Shown here: one piece after another, positions 24,885 through 31,832 of the stretch | Numbering within the stretch: the first letter of the stretch is position 1 | How the letters are laid out: each line of letters begins with the position of its first letter | NCBI GenBank assembly: GCA_035535015.1 | Contig: DATLQU010000005.1 | Span: forward strand, 1-46,841 | Direction: 5' to 3' | Origin: Palsa-661 sp035535015 | GTDB taxonomy: Bacteria > Actinomycetota > Acidimicrobiia > Acidimicrobiales > UBA8190 | DNA: 46,841 nt | Notes under the pieces: generated by a model | Told to the model about the DNA's origin: nothing | The model's input: only the letters and a program-made list of their open reading frames with translations | Database searches by the model: none | Program-made: the position numbers and the translations under genes

Positions 24885-24948
24885 TGTCGGCTCACTGTCG
24901 GCTCACACTGTCGGCTCACTGTCGGCTCACTGTCGGCTCACTGTCGTC
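24881..24948 (-). repeat. 11-bp tandem repeat in the 5' leader of the DUF4430-like gene
   Basis: Six copies of TCACTGTCGGC (plus-strand sense) run from 24881; the third is 13 bp because of an extra CA and the last has one change. On the coding strand each unit carries GTGA, so most GTG codons open a frame of Val-Ser-Arg-Gln and then TGA that overlaps the next GTG. The last GTG is the start of the DUF4430-like gene. Confidence 0.85.
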
Positions 24949-24977
24949 TCACCATCCACGCACCGACCGCTCCCGGG

Positions 24978-26111
24978 TCAGTGCGCCGGGCATTTCAATT
25001 TGGGCAGACCCGGCGCGAGCGTCTTGGCGACGAGCGGGAAGGCCACCCCGGCCGCCCCGGGAACCGCTTGCAAAGTGGCCAGCAGATTGGGTCCGCTCAC
25101 ACCGGGAAAGGTGTACGCCCCCCTCTGGGCCTTCACGGCCGAGCACCCCAACTGGAACGTGGCCAGTTCGGTGACCGGCGTCGCTCCTGCGGACTGGGTG
25201 AACACCGGGTTCCCCAGTTGGCCCAGAGCCACCAACGCCTGGATGACTTCGCCGGTGGAGTCGGGATCCGGTGGCTGACTGGTGGCACCGATGAAACCGA
25301 AGCCCCCGTCGGTGTTCTGCGACGACTCGAAGAACGACAGTGGGCTCTGGGCGAAGCTGCCTCCGGCGGCGACGAGACCTTCCACGGCCAACGCCGTCGA
25401 GTTCGTGTCGGGGCCGGAGAAGGTGTCGGGATCCGGTGGCGCGCACGGCGTCGTCGTGTCCGACCGGTAGGACTCCCACCCTCCGTCGGCGCATTGTTGG
25501 CCTTCGAGCCAACTGACCCCGGCGGCCACCGAGGCCGACCCGGCCAATCCCTGGTTGACCAGAGCCATCAGGGCGAGGCCCTGGCGGAAAGCGCCGTCGA
25601 ATTCGGGGTCCGACGTTCCGAACAAGCCGGCGTCCGACCCGCTCGGCCGCTGCGAGGCCTCCAGACGGGCCACCAGGTTGTCGGCCGCCTTCGTCCCGCC
25701 GAAAGCGGTGGGATCGTCGCCGGCGGACTGACCGCCCATCGCCTGGGCGGCCAGGATCACAGTGGCCAGTGCACCGGCATCATCGACACCTCCGGGGCTG
25801 ACGTAGGAGCTGAAGTGCTTTTTCAGCCAATGCATCGCCGCGTGGGCCTTGCTGCCACCGGCGCCGGCCGACGCCATGGCCAGCACGGCTTCGGCCGTGG
25901 AGCCCGGATCGGGTGTGCCGTTCGAACGGATGAAGGCCCCGCTGAATTGTCGTCCCAGCCAGCCGGCTCCTGCCTGGGCGGTCGTGGGTTGTGCAACCGG
26001 TGCGGCCGACGGTGGAGAGGTCGGTGCCGCCGATGCCGACATGCTGGCGCCGAATCCAACGGAAAAGATGGCGACACCGGCGACGGTTGCCCGCCGGATG
26101 ATTGACCACAT
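24978..26111 (-). CDS. Secreted squalene-cyclase-like alpha/alpha-barrel protein (transcobalamin alpha-domain type)
   Basis: A 377-residue exported protein. Residues 1-29 form a signal peptide (basic start, AGVAIFSVGFGASMSASAA). The mature part carries repeats of the prenyltransferase/squalene-oxidase type: PDPGSTAEAVLAMASAG (68-84), DDAGALATVILAAQAM (110-125), QCADGGWESY (206-215), DTNSTALAVEGLVAAGG (235-251), QNTDGGFGF (265-273) and DPDSTGEVIQALVALG (282-297). Such repeats build an alpha/alpha barrel; the same fold is the B12-binding alpha domain of intrinsic factor and transcobalamin. No cyclase DXDD or polyprenyl motif is seen, so I do not expect enzyme activity. The ATG at 26111 has AGAGGA upstream; it is the first gene behind the riboswitch. 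Confidence 0.85.
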   Translation of the reverse strand: MWSIIRRATVAGVAIFSVGFGASMSASAAPTSPPSAAPVAQPTTAQAGAGWLGRQFSGAFIRSNGTPDPGSTAEAVLAMASAGAGGSKAHAAMHWLKKHFSSYVSPGGVDDAGALATVILAAQAMGGQSAGDDPTAFGGTKAADNLVARLEASQRPSGSDAGLFGTSDPEFDGAFRQGLALMALVNQGLAGSASVAAGVSWLEGQQCADGGWESYRSDTTTPCAPPDPDTFSGPDTNSTALAVEGLVAAGGSFAQSPLSFFESSQNTDGGFGFIGATSQPPDPDSTGEVIQALVALGQLGNPVFTQSAGATPVTELATFQLGCSAVKAQRGAYTFPGVSGPNLLATLQAVPGAAGVAFPLVAKTLAPGLPKLKCPAH

Positions 26112-26121
26112 GGTGCTTCCT

Positions 26122-26145
26122 CTCCCGGGTTCCGAGCCCCGGGAG
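26122..26145 (-). promoter_or_regulatory. Hairpin touching the ribosome binding site (expression platform)
   Basis: CTCCCGGG (26122-26129) and CCCGGGAG (26138-26145) form a perfect 8-bp stem with an 8-nt loop. On the minus strand the 3' arm runs into the AGAGGA ribosome binding site of the alpha-barrel gene. It follows the riboswitch aptamer and could hide or expose the site. Confidence 0.55.
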
Positions 26146-26199
26146 GCGCAACTGGCGCCCGTGCGGGTCCCAGTCACCGTGCCTCTCGACGGTTGATAG

Positions 26200-26335
26200 G
26201 AGCCACCGTCGTCAGGTATCCCGGCTTACGAGGACAGGTCCCCGTCTACGGTTGCGGGCCAGCGCCGGAATTCGACCGGACTTCCCCTGAGCGACAGCGG
26301 GCGACGATTTTGCGTCGCCGCCGCCACTGTAGCCA
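26200..26335 (-). promoter_or_regulatory. Cobalamin riboswitch
   Basis: Read on the minus strand, the conserved core is visible: AGGGGAAGTCCGG, then GAATTCCGGCGCTGG, CCCGCAACCGT and, after a variable arm, AAGCCGGGATACCTGAC (plus positions 26211-26290). These match the B12-riboswitch consensus (GGGAA...GGTG-AAT-CC...GCTG-CCCGCAACTGT...AAGCC-GGA-ACCTGC). A GGCGACG/CGTCGCC stem (26300-26319) lies at the 5' side and a CGACGGT/ACCGTCG stem (26187-26211) at the 3' side. It lies in the leader of the five-gene ECF operon and is the main evidence that the operon serves B12 uptake. The outer borders are approximate. Confidence 0.88.
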
Positions 26336-26365
26336 GGTCACCGTCATCGCTGCCACCAGCTCGTC

Positions 26366-26425
26366 GGTCGGGCTCGGTCGGGCTCGGTCGGGCTCGGTCG
26401 GGCTCGTCGGGCTCGTCGGTCGGGT
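26366..26425. repeat. 10-bp tandem repeat after the CaCA gene
   Basis: Four exact copies of GGTCGGGCTC (26366-26405) are followed by a 9-bp variant and a degenerate copy that abuts the CaCA exchanger stop codon (26425-26427). The array lies between that gene and the riboswitch promoter region, both on the minus strand. Confidence 0.85.
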
Positions 26426-27585
26426 CACGACACGGCCAGTAAGACGGCCACGAATCCGGTGTAACCAGCGACGATCAGCCAACCGTGGCCACGCCGGAGC
26501 CCCCGTCCGGCGTAGGCGAAGACCAATGTCACCACGGTCAGTGCTCCGTACCAGGCGACGATCAGGGTCTGCGGCCCCGTGGGCCGGGCCAGGCCGATGA
26601 AGGTGGCGGGCAGCAGAAGGCCGAACACGATATTGAAGGTGTTGCTGTTCAATGTGGTGCTCAGCATGGCCGCCCCTCGACCCCGGGCCGCCAGGTAGAC
26701 ACCGGCCACGGCATTGGGCAGGCTCGTGACGGCGGCGAGGACCAGTCCGCCGACGACGATGCCGGCGAGATGGTCGTGTCGTCCCACCGTCGAGGCGGCG
26801 CGCTCCATGACCACACTCGAGGCGACGACGACGATCAGGGCGACGACGGCGACGACGGCATCGCCGCCCGTGCCCGGTGGCGGCCGGATGGCCACCTCGA
26901 GTTCCGCTTCTTCCTCGACCACGGCCGACTCGAGCCAACGGCCCCATCGCCGCGGCACGACCCGCCGCGGGATCTGTCGTCCCCGCGTCCCCAGAAGAAT
27001 GACATAGGGAACGAGGACGACGAGCACGAGCACCATGCCGGCGACGGATCCCACCGCGCCGACGGCGCAGACGAAGCCGATCAGCGCCACCCATGACGCC
27101 ACCGCGCCGCCGAGGACGACGACCTTGCGATGCAGGTCGACCCGGCCGGCCACGACGGCGCCGAGGCCGAGCAGGGCGGCCAGGTTGAAGACGTTGGAAC
27201 CGATCACGACACCCGATCCGACAGCGCGCTCGTGGTGCACCACGGCGGTGACGGCGGAGGTGATCTCGGGGGTGTCGGCGGCCAGAGCGGCCACCAGTCC
27301 GAGCAACGCCTCCGAGAGTCCGATGCGCTCGCCCAACCGTTCCAGCCGGGTCACGAGAACCCAACTGGTCGCCAGGCTGACCAGTGCTCCGACTGCAAAG
27401 GCCACGAAAGCCACGGCGGCAACCTTTCCGCGAACGAAACGACACGCCGACCAGGCTTCCCGGCTCTCCGCCGGAAACTGTAGGTCGTGACCGTCCGAGA
27501 CCGGCACCTCCCGCAATTTTGAGGACGCCGGGCGGGCCGGCGGCGGGTGTATTGGCTGAATGTTGATGCCGCGGAGGGAGGGCAT
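26425..27585 (-). CDS. Sodium/calcium exchanger family protein (CaCA)
   Basis: A 386-residue membrane protein with about 10-11 hydrophobic segments and the two alpha repeats of the CaCA superfamily: LAADTPEITSAVTAV with GSNVFNLAALLGLG (about residues 97-140), and TSLPNAVAGVYLA with LNSNTFNIVFGLLLP (about 290-330). Acidic and Asn residues in these repeats bind the cation in known exchangers. In the first repeat DTPE replaces the common GTSLPE, and the second has SLPN, so the ion may differ from Ca2+. A cytosolic acidic loop (VVEEEAELEVAI) separates the halves. ATG at 27585 has GGGAG upstream. It is divergent from the G1 peptidase, 116 bp apart. Confidence 0.88.
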   Translation of the reverse strand: MPSLRGINIQPIHPPPARPASSKLREVPVSDGHDLQFPAESREAWSACRFVRGKVAAVAFVAFAVGALVSLATSWVLVTRLERLGERIGLSEALLGLVAALAADTPEITSAVTAVVHHERAVGSGVVIGSNVFNLAALLGLGAVVAGRVDLHRKVVVLGGAVASWVALIGFVCAVGAVGSVAGMVLVLVVLVPYVILLGTRGRQIPRRVVPRRWGRWLESAVVEEEAELEVAIRPPPGTGGDAVVAVVALIVVVASSVVMERAASTVGRHDHLAGIVVGGLVLAAVTSLPNAVAGVYLAARGRGAAMLSTTLNSNTFNIVFGLLLPATFIGLARPTGPQTLIVAWYGALTVVTLVFAYAGRGLRRGHGWLIVAGYTGFVAVLLAVS

Positions 27586-27701
27586 TGGTGCCGCTCCCTC
27601 AGCCTGTACTGGACAGGGTCCCCCCGCTCGTCAAGCACCAAACGGGATCCCCAGGGAGTTCGTGCACCGTGTGGTCTCCGACAGAATTTGCCGGCGCTTC
27701 G

Positions 27702-28601
27702 ATGACAGCCGGCGAGGCGCGTCCGCCGCGGCCGGCCCGCCGGGCCCACCGGCCCGCCATCCTCCTGATCGTCGCCATTCTCCTGGCCGGTGCGGTGGCC
27801 GTGGTGGCCAAGCCGCTGACGGCCACGGCCGCATCCACCCGGACCTCCGCCGCCGGGCGCCATGCCCGGACCCACGACTCCCGGACCGGTAACGCCGTGA
27901 AGGCGGTCAAAGTGATTCCCGGTGTCGCCACCTCTCCCAACTGGTCGGGCTACGTGGCCTACGCCTCGTACAACGAGGTGAGCTTCAACCAGGTCAGCGC
28001 CCAGTGGACCGAGCCCGCCGTCACCTGCCCGAAGAAGAACGCCTGGACCCTCTTCTGGGTCGGCTTCGACGGATGGCCCAAGACCGACGGCACCGTCGAG
28101 CAGGGGGGCACCTCGGCGCAGTGCGTGGGCGGCGTCCCGCAGTACAGGGCCTTCTTCGAGATGTGGCCGACCATGGCCGTCACCACCCTCTTCTCCGTGA
28201 ACGCCGGTGACCGGATCTCGGCCAGAGTCGTCTACTCCCCGAACACCCAGCAGTTCCTCATCACCGTCACCGACATCACCTCGGGGATCTCGCAGACGAA
28301 GACGCAGAGCTGCGCCGTCGGACTGGCCTGCGCCCGGACGTCGGCCGAATGGGTGGCCGAGTCACCCTCGCACTTCGGCACCAAGATGTGGTTCCCGCTG
28401 GCCAACTACGGGACCATGAACTTCACCGAGGCCCAGGCCACCGACACCTTCGGCGTGACCGGTCCCATCTCGGACTCCCACTGGGTGAACTCGGGCATCG
28501 AGCGGATCGCCGGCTCGGCCAAGGCGCTGGCCAAGGTGTCGACGTTGCAGACATCCGGTTCCGGGACTTCGACCTTCTCCGACACCTGGCATCACAAGTA
28601 A
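27702..28601 (+). CDS. Secreted G1 (eqolisin) family peptidase
   Basis: A 299-residue exported protein. A basic start and hydrophobic helix (residues 17-37) form a signal peptide or anchor. The mature domain (about 75-290) has the G1 marks: SPNWSGYVA (78-86), FNQVSAQWTEP (95-105), WVGFDGW (119-125), EQGGTSAQC with Gln134, and AEWVAESPS with Glu216/Glu220. G1 enzymes are beta-sandwich acid proteases that use a Gln/Glu pair, first described in fungi and also present in some bacteria. It should cleave proteins outside the cell at low pH. The start is the ATG at 27702; a weak leader precedes it. It is followed by the GT-C-like gene 26 bp downstream. Confidence 0.85.
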   Translation: MTAGEARPPRPARRAHRPAILLIVAILLAGAVAVVAKPLTATAASTRTSAAGRHARTHDSRTGNAVKAVKVIPGVATSPNWSGYVAYASYNEVSFNQVSAQWTEPAVTCPKKNAWTLFWVGFDGWPKTDGTVEQGGTSAQCVGGVPQYRAFFEMWPTMAVTTLFSVNAGDRISARVVYSPNTQQFLITVTDITSGISQTKTQSCAVGLACARTSAEWVAESPSHFGTKMWFPLANYGTMNFTEAQATDTFGVTGPISDSHWVNSGIERIAGSAKALAKVSTLQTSGSGTSTFSDTWHHK

Positions 28602-28613
28602 CGGGCGCTGCCG

Positions 28614-28619
28614 TAGCCT
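28614..28619 (+). promoter_or_regulatory. Candidate leaderless promoter -10 for GT-C-like gene
   Basis: TAGCCT (TANNNT) lies 8 nt before the GTG at 28628 in the 26-bp gap after the G1 peptidase. No ribosome binding site is visible. Confidence 0.4.
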
Positions 28620-28627
28620 CGGCGGCC

Positions 28628-30091
28628 GTGACCGCCGTCGGGACCGAGAACGACGATCCGTCCGTCGTCGTGAGCAGCCCGGACCGTTCGTCCCCGGCGA
28701 GCAGACGCGCCCTGGTGGGACCGGTGCTGTCCCTGGCCGGCTGGTGCGGATTCGCCTGGTACGTCTTGTGGCAGGGCACCGTCGGCCCGCCGGTCCTCTG
28801 GACCGATTCCACCTCCTACGCCACCGTTGCCGGCCATCCGCTGTGGAGCACCGGATTCTGGGCCGGCCAACGCCCTCCCCTGGCGCCCCTGGTGCTCAAG
28901 ATGGTCGGATCGTCCACCGGCTTCGTGGCCTTCCAGTCGTTGCTGGCCGTGGCCGCCTGGGGGCTGCTCGCCTTCACCGTGGGCCGGCTCGTCCCCGCCG
29001 GCTGGCGCCGGGTGGCCGCCGCCTGGACCGTCCTCGCCTTCGCCAGTACGACGCCGGTCATCTTGTGGAACCGCTCCGTCTTATCGGAGTCGCTGTCGCT
29101 GTCCATCCTGGCCGTCCTGGTGGCCGCCGTGATCTGGACGGCCCGTCACCTCACCTGGCCCCGGGTGACCGCCGTGCTGCTGGCGTCGTGGGCCTTCGCC
29201 GAGACCCGTGACGCCCAGGTGTGGACGGTGGGGCTCCTCGGTCTCGCCCTCGCCGTCGTCGTCCTCGTCCACGGCCGCCGTCATCGCCGGTGGTCACGGC
29301 GCGCCGGGGCGCTGGCCGCTGGTCTGCTCCTGGTCGCCGGCCTCACCGGCGGGGACGCGGGCCACACCGGACGGACCATTCAGAACATGGCCAACGTCCT
29401 CTTCGTCCGTGTCTTTCCCTTCCCGGCCCGGGTTTCGTGGTTCGCCGCCCACGGCATGCCCGACGCGCCCACCATCGACCGCCTGGCCGCCGGCGTCGCC
29501 GCCACCCCGGGGACGGCCAAGGTGGTCGGCCTCGACCTCTCCGATCCCGACAACGCCCGCCTCGGCCGCTGGATCGCCGACCACGGCCAGGCCACCTATC
29601 TGCTCTGGCTGGTCACCCATCCGGACTACCTGATCACCGAACCCCTCCTCCGGCCCGAACAGGCCTTCAACTTCGCCAACGGCTCGCTCACCTTCTACGC
29701 CGTCACCGGACGGGTCGATTCCCCGCTCACCGCCGTGTTCTGGCCCGCCTGGTGGTGGCTGCTCCCGCTCACGGCGATCGGTCTGGTGGCGGCCACCGTC
29801 ACCGGCTGGTGGCGAGAACGCAGCGCCCCGACCGTCGTCTTGTTGGCCGTCGTGGGACTCCTTTCCATGCTGATCGCCTGGCAGGGTGACGGCCAGGAGG
29901 TGACCCGGCACACCATCGAGGGTTTCGCCGAGCTGCGGCTGGCCGTTCTCGTCCTCTTCGTCATCGGCCTCCTGCGGACGACCCGGCGGCCGTGGCCCGG
30001 CGGCGGTGACGCCGGTCAGCCGAGCAGCCGACGGCGGACGGCGCGGGCGCGACCGTTCACACCCACGGTGGGCCGCCGCAGCAGGACGTAG
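28628..30091 (+). CDS. Multi-pass membrane protein, GT-C glycosyltransferase-like
   Basis: A 487-residue protein with about 10-11 transmembrane helices. After the first helix comes LWTDSTSYATVAGHPLWSTG, with an Asp-Ser pair in the first extracytoplasmic loop, then QRPPLAPLVLKMVG. This layout (acidic residue in loop 1, RPP-L segment before helix 2, repeated helices) resembles GT-C-fold mannosyl- or arabinosyltransferases that use polyprenyl-phosphate sugars. I cannot name an acceptor. A soluble loop of about 100 residues (HGMPDAPTIDRLAAG to YLITEPLL) precedes the last helices. The GTG start at 28628 removes an upstream extension that overlaps the peptidase gene. The last 76 bp overlap the convergent MpaB-like gene. 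Confidence 0.7.
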   Translation: MTAVGTENDDPSVVVSSPDRSSPASRRALVGPVLSLAGWCGFAWYVLWQGTVGPPVLWTDSTSYATVAGHPLWSTGFWAGQRPPLAPLVLKMVGSSTGFVAFQSLLAVAAWGLLAFTVGRLVPAGWRRVAAAWTVLAFASTTPVILWNRSVLSESLSLSILAVLVAAVIWTARHLTWPRVTAVLLASWAFAETRDAQVWTVGLLGLALAVVVLVHGRRHRRWSRRAGALAAGLLLVAGLTGGDAGHTGRTIQNMANVLFVRVFPFPARVSWFAAHGMPDAPTIDRLAAGVAATPGTAKVVGLDLSDPDNARLGRWIADHGQATYLLWLVTHPDYLITEPLLRPEQAFNFANGSLTFYAVTGRVDSPLTAVFWPAWWWLLPLTAIGLVAATVTGWWRERSAPTVVLLAVVGLLSMLIAWQGDGQEVTRHTIEGFAELRLAVLVLFVIGLLRTTRRPWPGGGDAGQPSSRRRTARARPFTPTVGRRSRT

Positions 30092-30948
30092 AGCGTGGGC
30101 AGCCCGGCGCGCGCCCGCGGCAGCCGCGGGTAATAGCGACGCAGCCGGTCATCGAGCCGGAGCCCGTACCGCTCGTCGTCGGGGTCGAGGGTCAGATCGA
30201 GCCGCCGGCGCAGCCGGTCGTCGAGGGTGGTGACGGCCAGCACCCGGCCGGGCCGGACGATGGCCCGCGGCACACCGGGGTGGGAGAACCACAGGATCTG
30301 ATGGGCCAGTGTCCGGCCCTGGTCGGTGGCGCCGAGCAGGTCCCCGGCCAGGGTGGCCTCGAGATAGCCGGCGAAGCCGCGCCGGTCGGCGGGCAGCGAC
30401 GGGGCCGGAATGCCGACGAAGCGGGCGAAGGCGACCATGTCGCCGTAGTAGGCGTCCGCCTCGCCGGCCGTGAAGGGGGCCACCCACCGGGTGTACGCCA
30501 CCTCGGCCGAGTCGACCAGGGTGGCCCAGACCCATGTCAGCAGCTCGGCGTCGTGCGCCGTGTACCCGGTCCCCGCCGGCCATGGTCCGGCGCCGTCGGC
30601 CAGGCTGCCCTTGATGTGGTCGTGGGTGGCGTAGATCTGCCGGGCCGCGCCGCGCGCCGTGGCCGAGTCGCCGAAGACGAGCCGGAGGGCGGCGTCGACG
30701 GTCACCCAGGCCCGGCGCCAGGGATGCCGGCGGAAGGCGCTGTGATCCTCCACCCCGGCCGCCACCAACGGGTGGGCCACGTCCATGACCAGAGCCCGTT
30801 GGATCATGAACGCCGTCACCGGCTCGGCCACCACCCGGCGCAGGAAGCTGGTCCGGCCGAGCGGCGACGGCGCCGTCGGATCGAGGGCACCGAGCGCCGG
30901 AACCGGTGGTGACGGTTCGGACGGGTCGGGCGTGCCGGGGGCGTTCAT
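30016..30948 (-). CDS. MpaB-like oxygenase (DUF2236)
   Basis: A 310-residue protein of the MpaB/rubber-oxygenase-like (DUF2236) family. Family marks in order: QRALVMDVAHPLVAAGVEDH (about residues 49-68), YATHDHIKG with the His pair (about 106-114), YTAHDAELLTWVWATLVDS (about 129-147), and the C-terminal RYGLRLDDRLRRYYPRLPR. These His residues probably bind haem or iron, as in latex-clearing protein. Characterised relatives cleave polyisoprene or act in mycophenolate synthesis; the actinobacterial paralogues are mostly unassigned. The GNAT gene ends 14 bp before its start, so they are co-transcribed on the minus strand. Confidence 0.88.
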   Translation of the reverse strand: MNAPGTPDPSEPSPPVPALGALDPTAPSPLGRTSFLRRVVAEPVTAFMIQRALVMDVAHPLVAAGVEDHSAFRRHPWRRAWVTVDAALRLVFGDSATARGAARQIYATHDHIKGSLADGAGPWPAGTGYTAHDAELLTWVWATLVDSAEVAYTRWVAPFTAGEADAYYGDMVAFARFVGIPAPSLPADRRGFAGYLEATLAGDLLGATDQGRTLAHQILWFSHPGVPRAIVRPGRVLAVTTLDDRLRRRLDLTLDPDDERYGLRLDDRLRRYYPRLPRARAGLPTLYVLLRRPTVGVNGRARAVRRRLLG

Positions 30949-30961
30949 GGCCGCGGCCCGG

Positions 30962-31600
30962 TCAACGGGGCCTGGGGTCCCTCCACATGGGCCAGACCGA
31001 CGGTCCGCCGAAGGGCAGGGCGATCTCGCCGGTCACCTCGAAGCCGTGACGCCGGTAGAAGGCGATGTTGGCGTGCTTGGAGGACTCGAGATAGGCGGGG
31101 ACGCCCTCCTCGTCGCAGCGCTCGAGGATGGGGGCCAGAAGGGCCGAGCCGACCCCTTTGCCCTGGGCCGCCTGCCGGGTGCCGAGGACGCCGAGATACC
31201 AGTGGGGCGGATCCTTCGGGTGCTGGCGCTCCACGTGGTTGAGCGTCCGCAGGGCCCGGACGGCGTGGCGGCCGAGCGCCCTCATCATGTCGGGCAGGAA
31301 CCGGAGGATGGTGGTGGGCGCGATGATGGCGTGGCCGGGCGGGGCCCAGAGAGCGGCGCCGGAACGGTCGGCGGTCGTCCACACCGTCTGCAGCGGCAGG
31401 TAGTGGCCCCGGAGCTGGACGCTGAAGAGCCGGGCCAGCCGCCGGGTCCGGCTCTGCTGCTCCCGGAGGATCCACGACATCACCGGGTCGTTCCAGAAGG
31501 CGTCGGCCAAGGCGTCGGACACGCCGACCAGATCGGCGCTGGTGGCGGCGACCACCACCGGCGCCTTCGCCCCGGCGGGCTTCTCGGGCTCTGTGTCCAC
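30962..31600 (-). CDS. GNAT family N-acetyltransferase (212 aa)
   Basis: A 212-residue acetyltransferase. The acetyl-CoA loop is YLGVLGTRQAAQGKGVGSAL (about residues 138-157; the Q/R-x-x-G-x-G/A motif is AAQGKGVG), followed by AYLESSKHANIAFYRRHGFE (about 172-191), the usual catalytic-tail pattern. Long GNATs of this form (with WAPPGHAI before the core) are common in actinobacteria and have unknown substrates. The GTG at 31600 is preceded by TAGGCT 7 nt upstream, so it is probably leaderless. MpaB-like gene follows with 13 bp between. Confidence 0.9.
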   Translation of the reverse strand: MDTEPEKPAGAKAPVVVAATSADLVGVSDALADAFWNDPVMSWILREQQSRTRRLARLFSVQLRGHYLPLQTVWTTADRSGAALWAPPGHAIIAPTTILRFLPDMMRALGRHAVRALRTLNHVERQHPKDPPHWYLGVLGTRQAAQGKGVGSALLAPILERCDEEGVPAYLESSKHANIAFYRRHGFEVTGEIALPFGGPSVWPMWRDPRPR

Positions 31601-31607
31601 GGCGCCG

Positions 31608-31613
31608 AGCCTA
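31608..31613 (-). promoter_or_regulatory. Leaderless promoter -10 for the GNAT gene
   Basis: On the minus strand TAGGCT (TANNNT) ends 7 nt before the GTG at 31600, and no ribosome binding site is seen. Confidence 0.5.
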
Positions 31614-31633
31614 CGGCCATCGCGCCCGGACGC

Positions 31634-31664
31634 GAGAAACCCCCACCGCGAAGTGGGGGTTCTC
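31634..31664. terminator. Stable hairpin between divergent genes
   Basis: GAGAA plus CCCCCAC (31634-31646) pairs with GTGGGGG plus TTCTC (31653-31664), a 12-bp stem with one bulged A and a 6-nt loop. It lies in the region between the divergent GNAT and enoyl-CoA hydratase genes. A bidirectional block of upstream read-through, or a protein-binding palindrome, are both possible. Confidence 0.4.
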
Positions 31665-31832
31665 GGACTCTGGGGATTATGGAGTCTGGGGTTTGGGACA
31701 GAGGCTGTCCGAGAGAAACATCGGCAACCGGGGGGCCGACTTGAGCACGGCGGCCACAACTCCCGGACAACAGCCCGCTCCCCGCAGGTCGGGCCCGGGC
31801 GGATGCCCGGCGAGGTCCGCTAGGAAGGGGGG

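Noticed and set aside
24978..26111. Squalene-hopene cyclase or prenyltransferase enzyme
   Set aside because: It has a signal peptide, is short, lacks a DXDD motif and lies in a B12-regulated ECF operon, so a binding role fits better.
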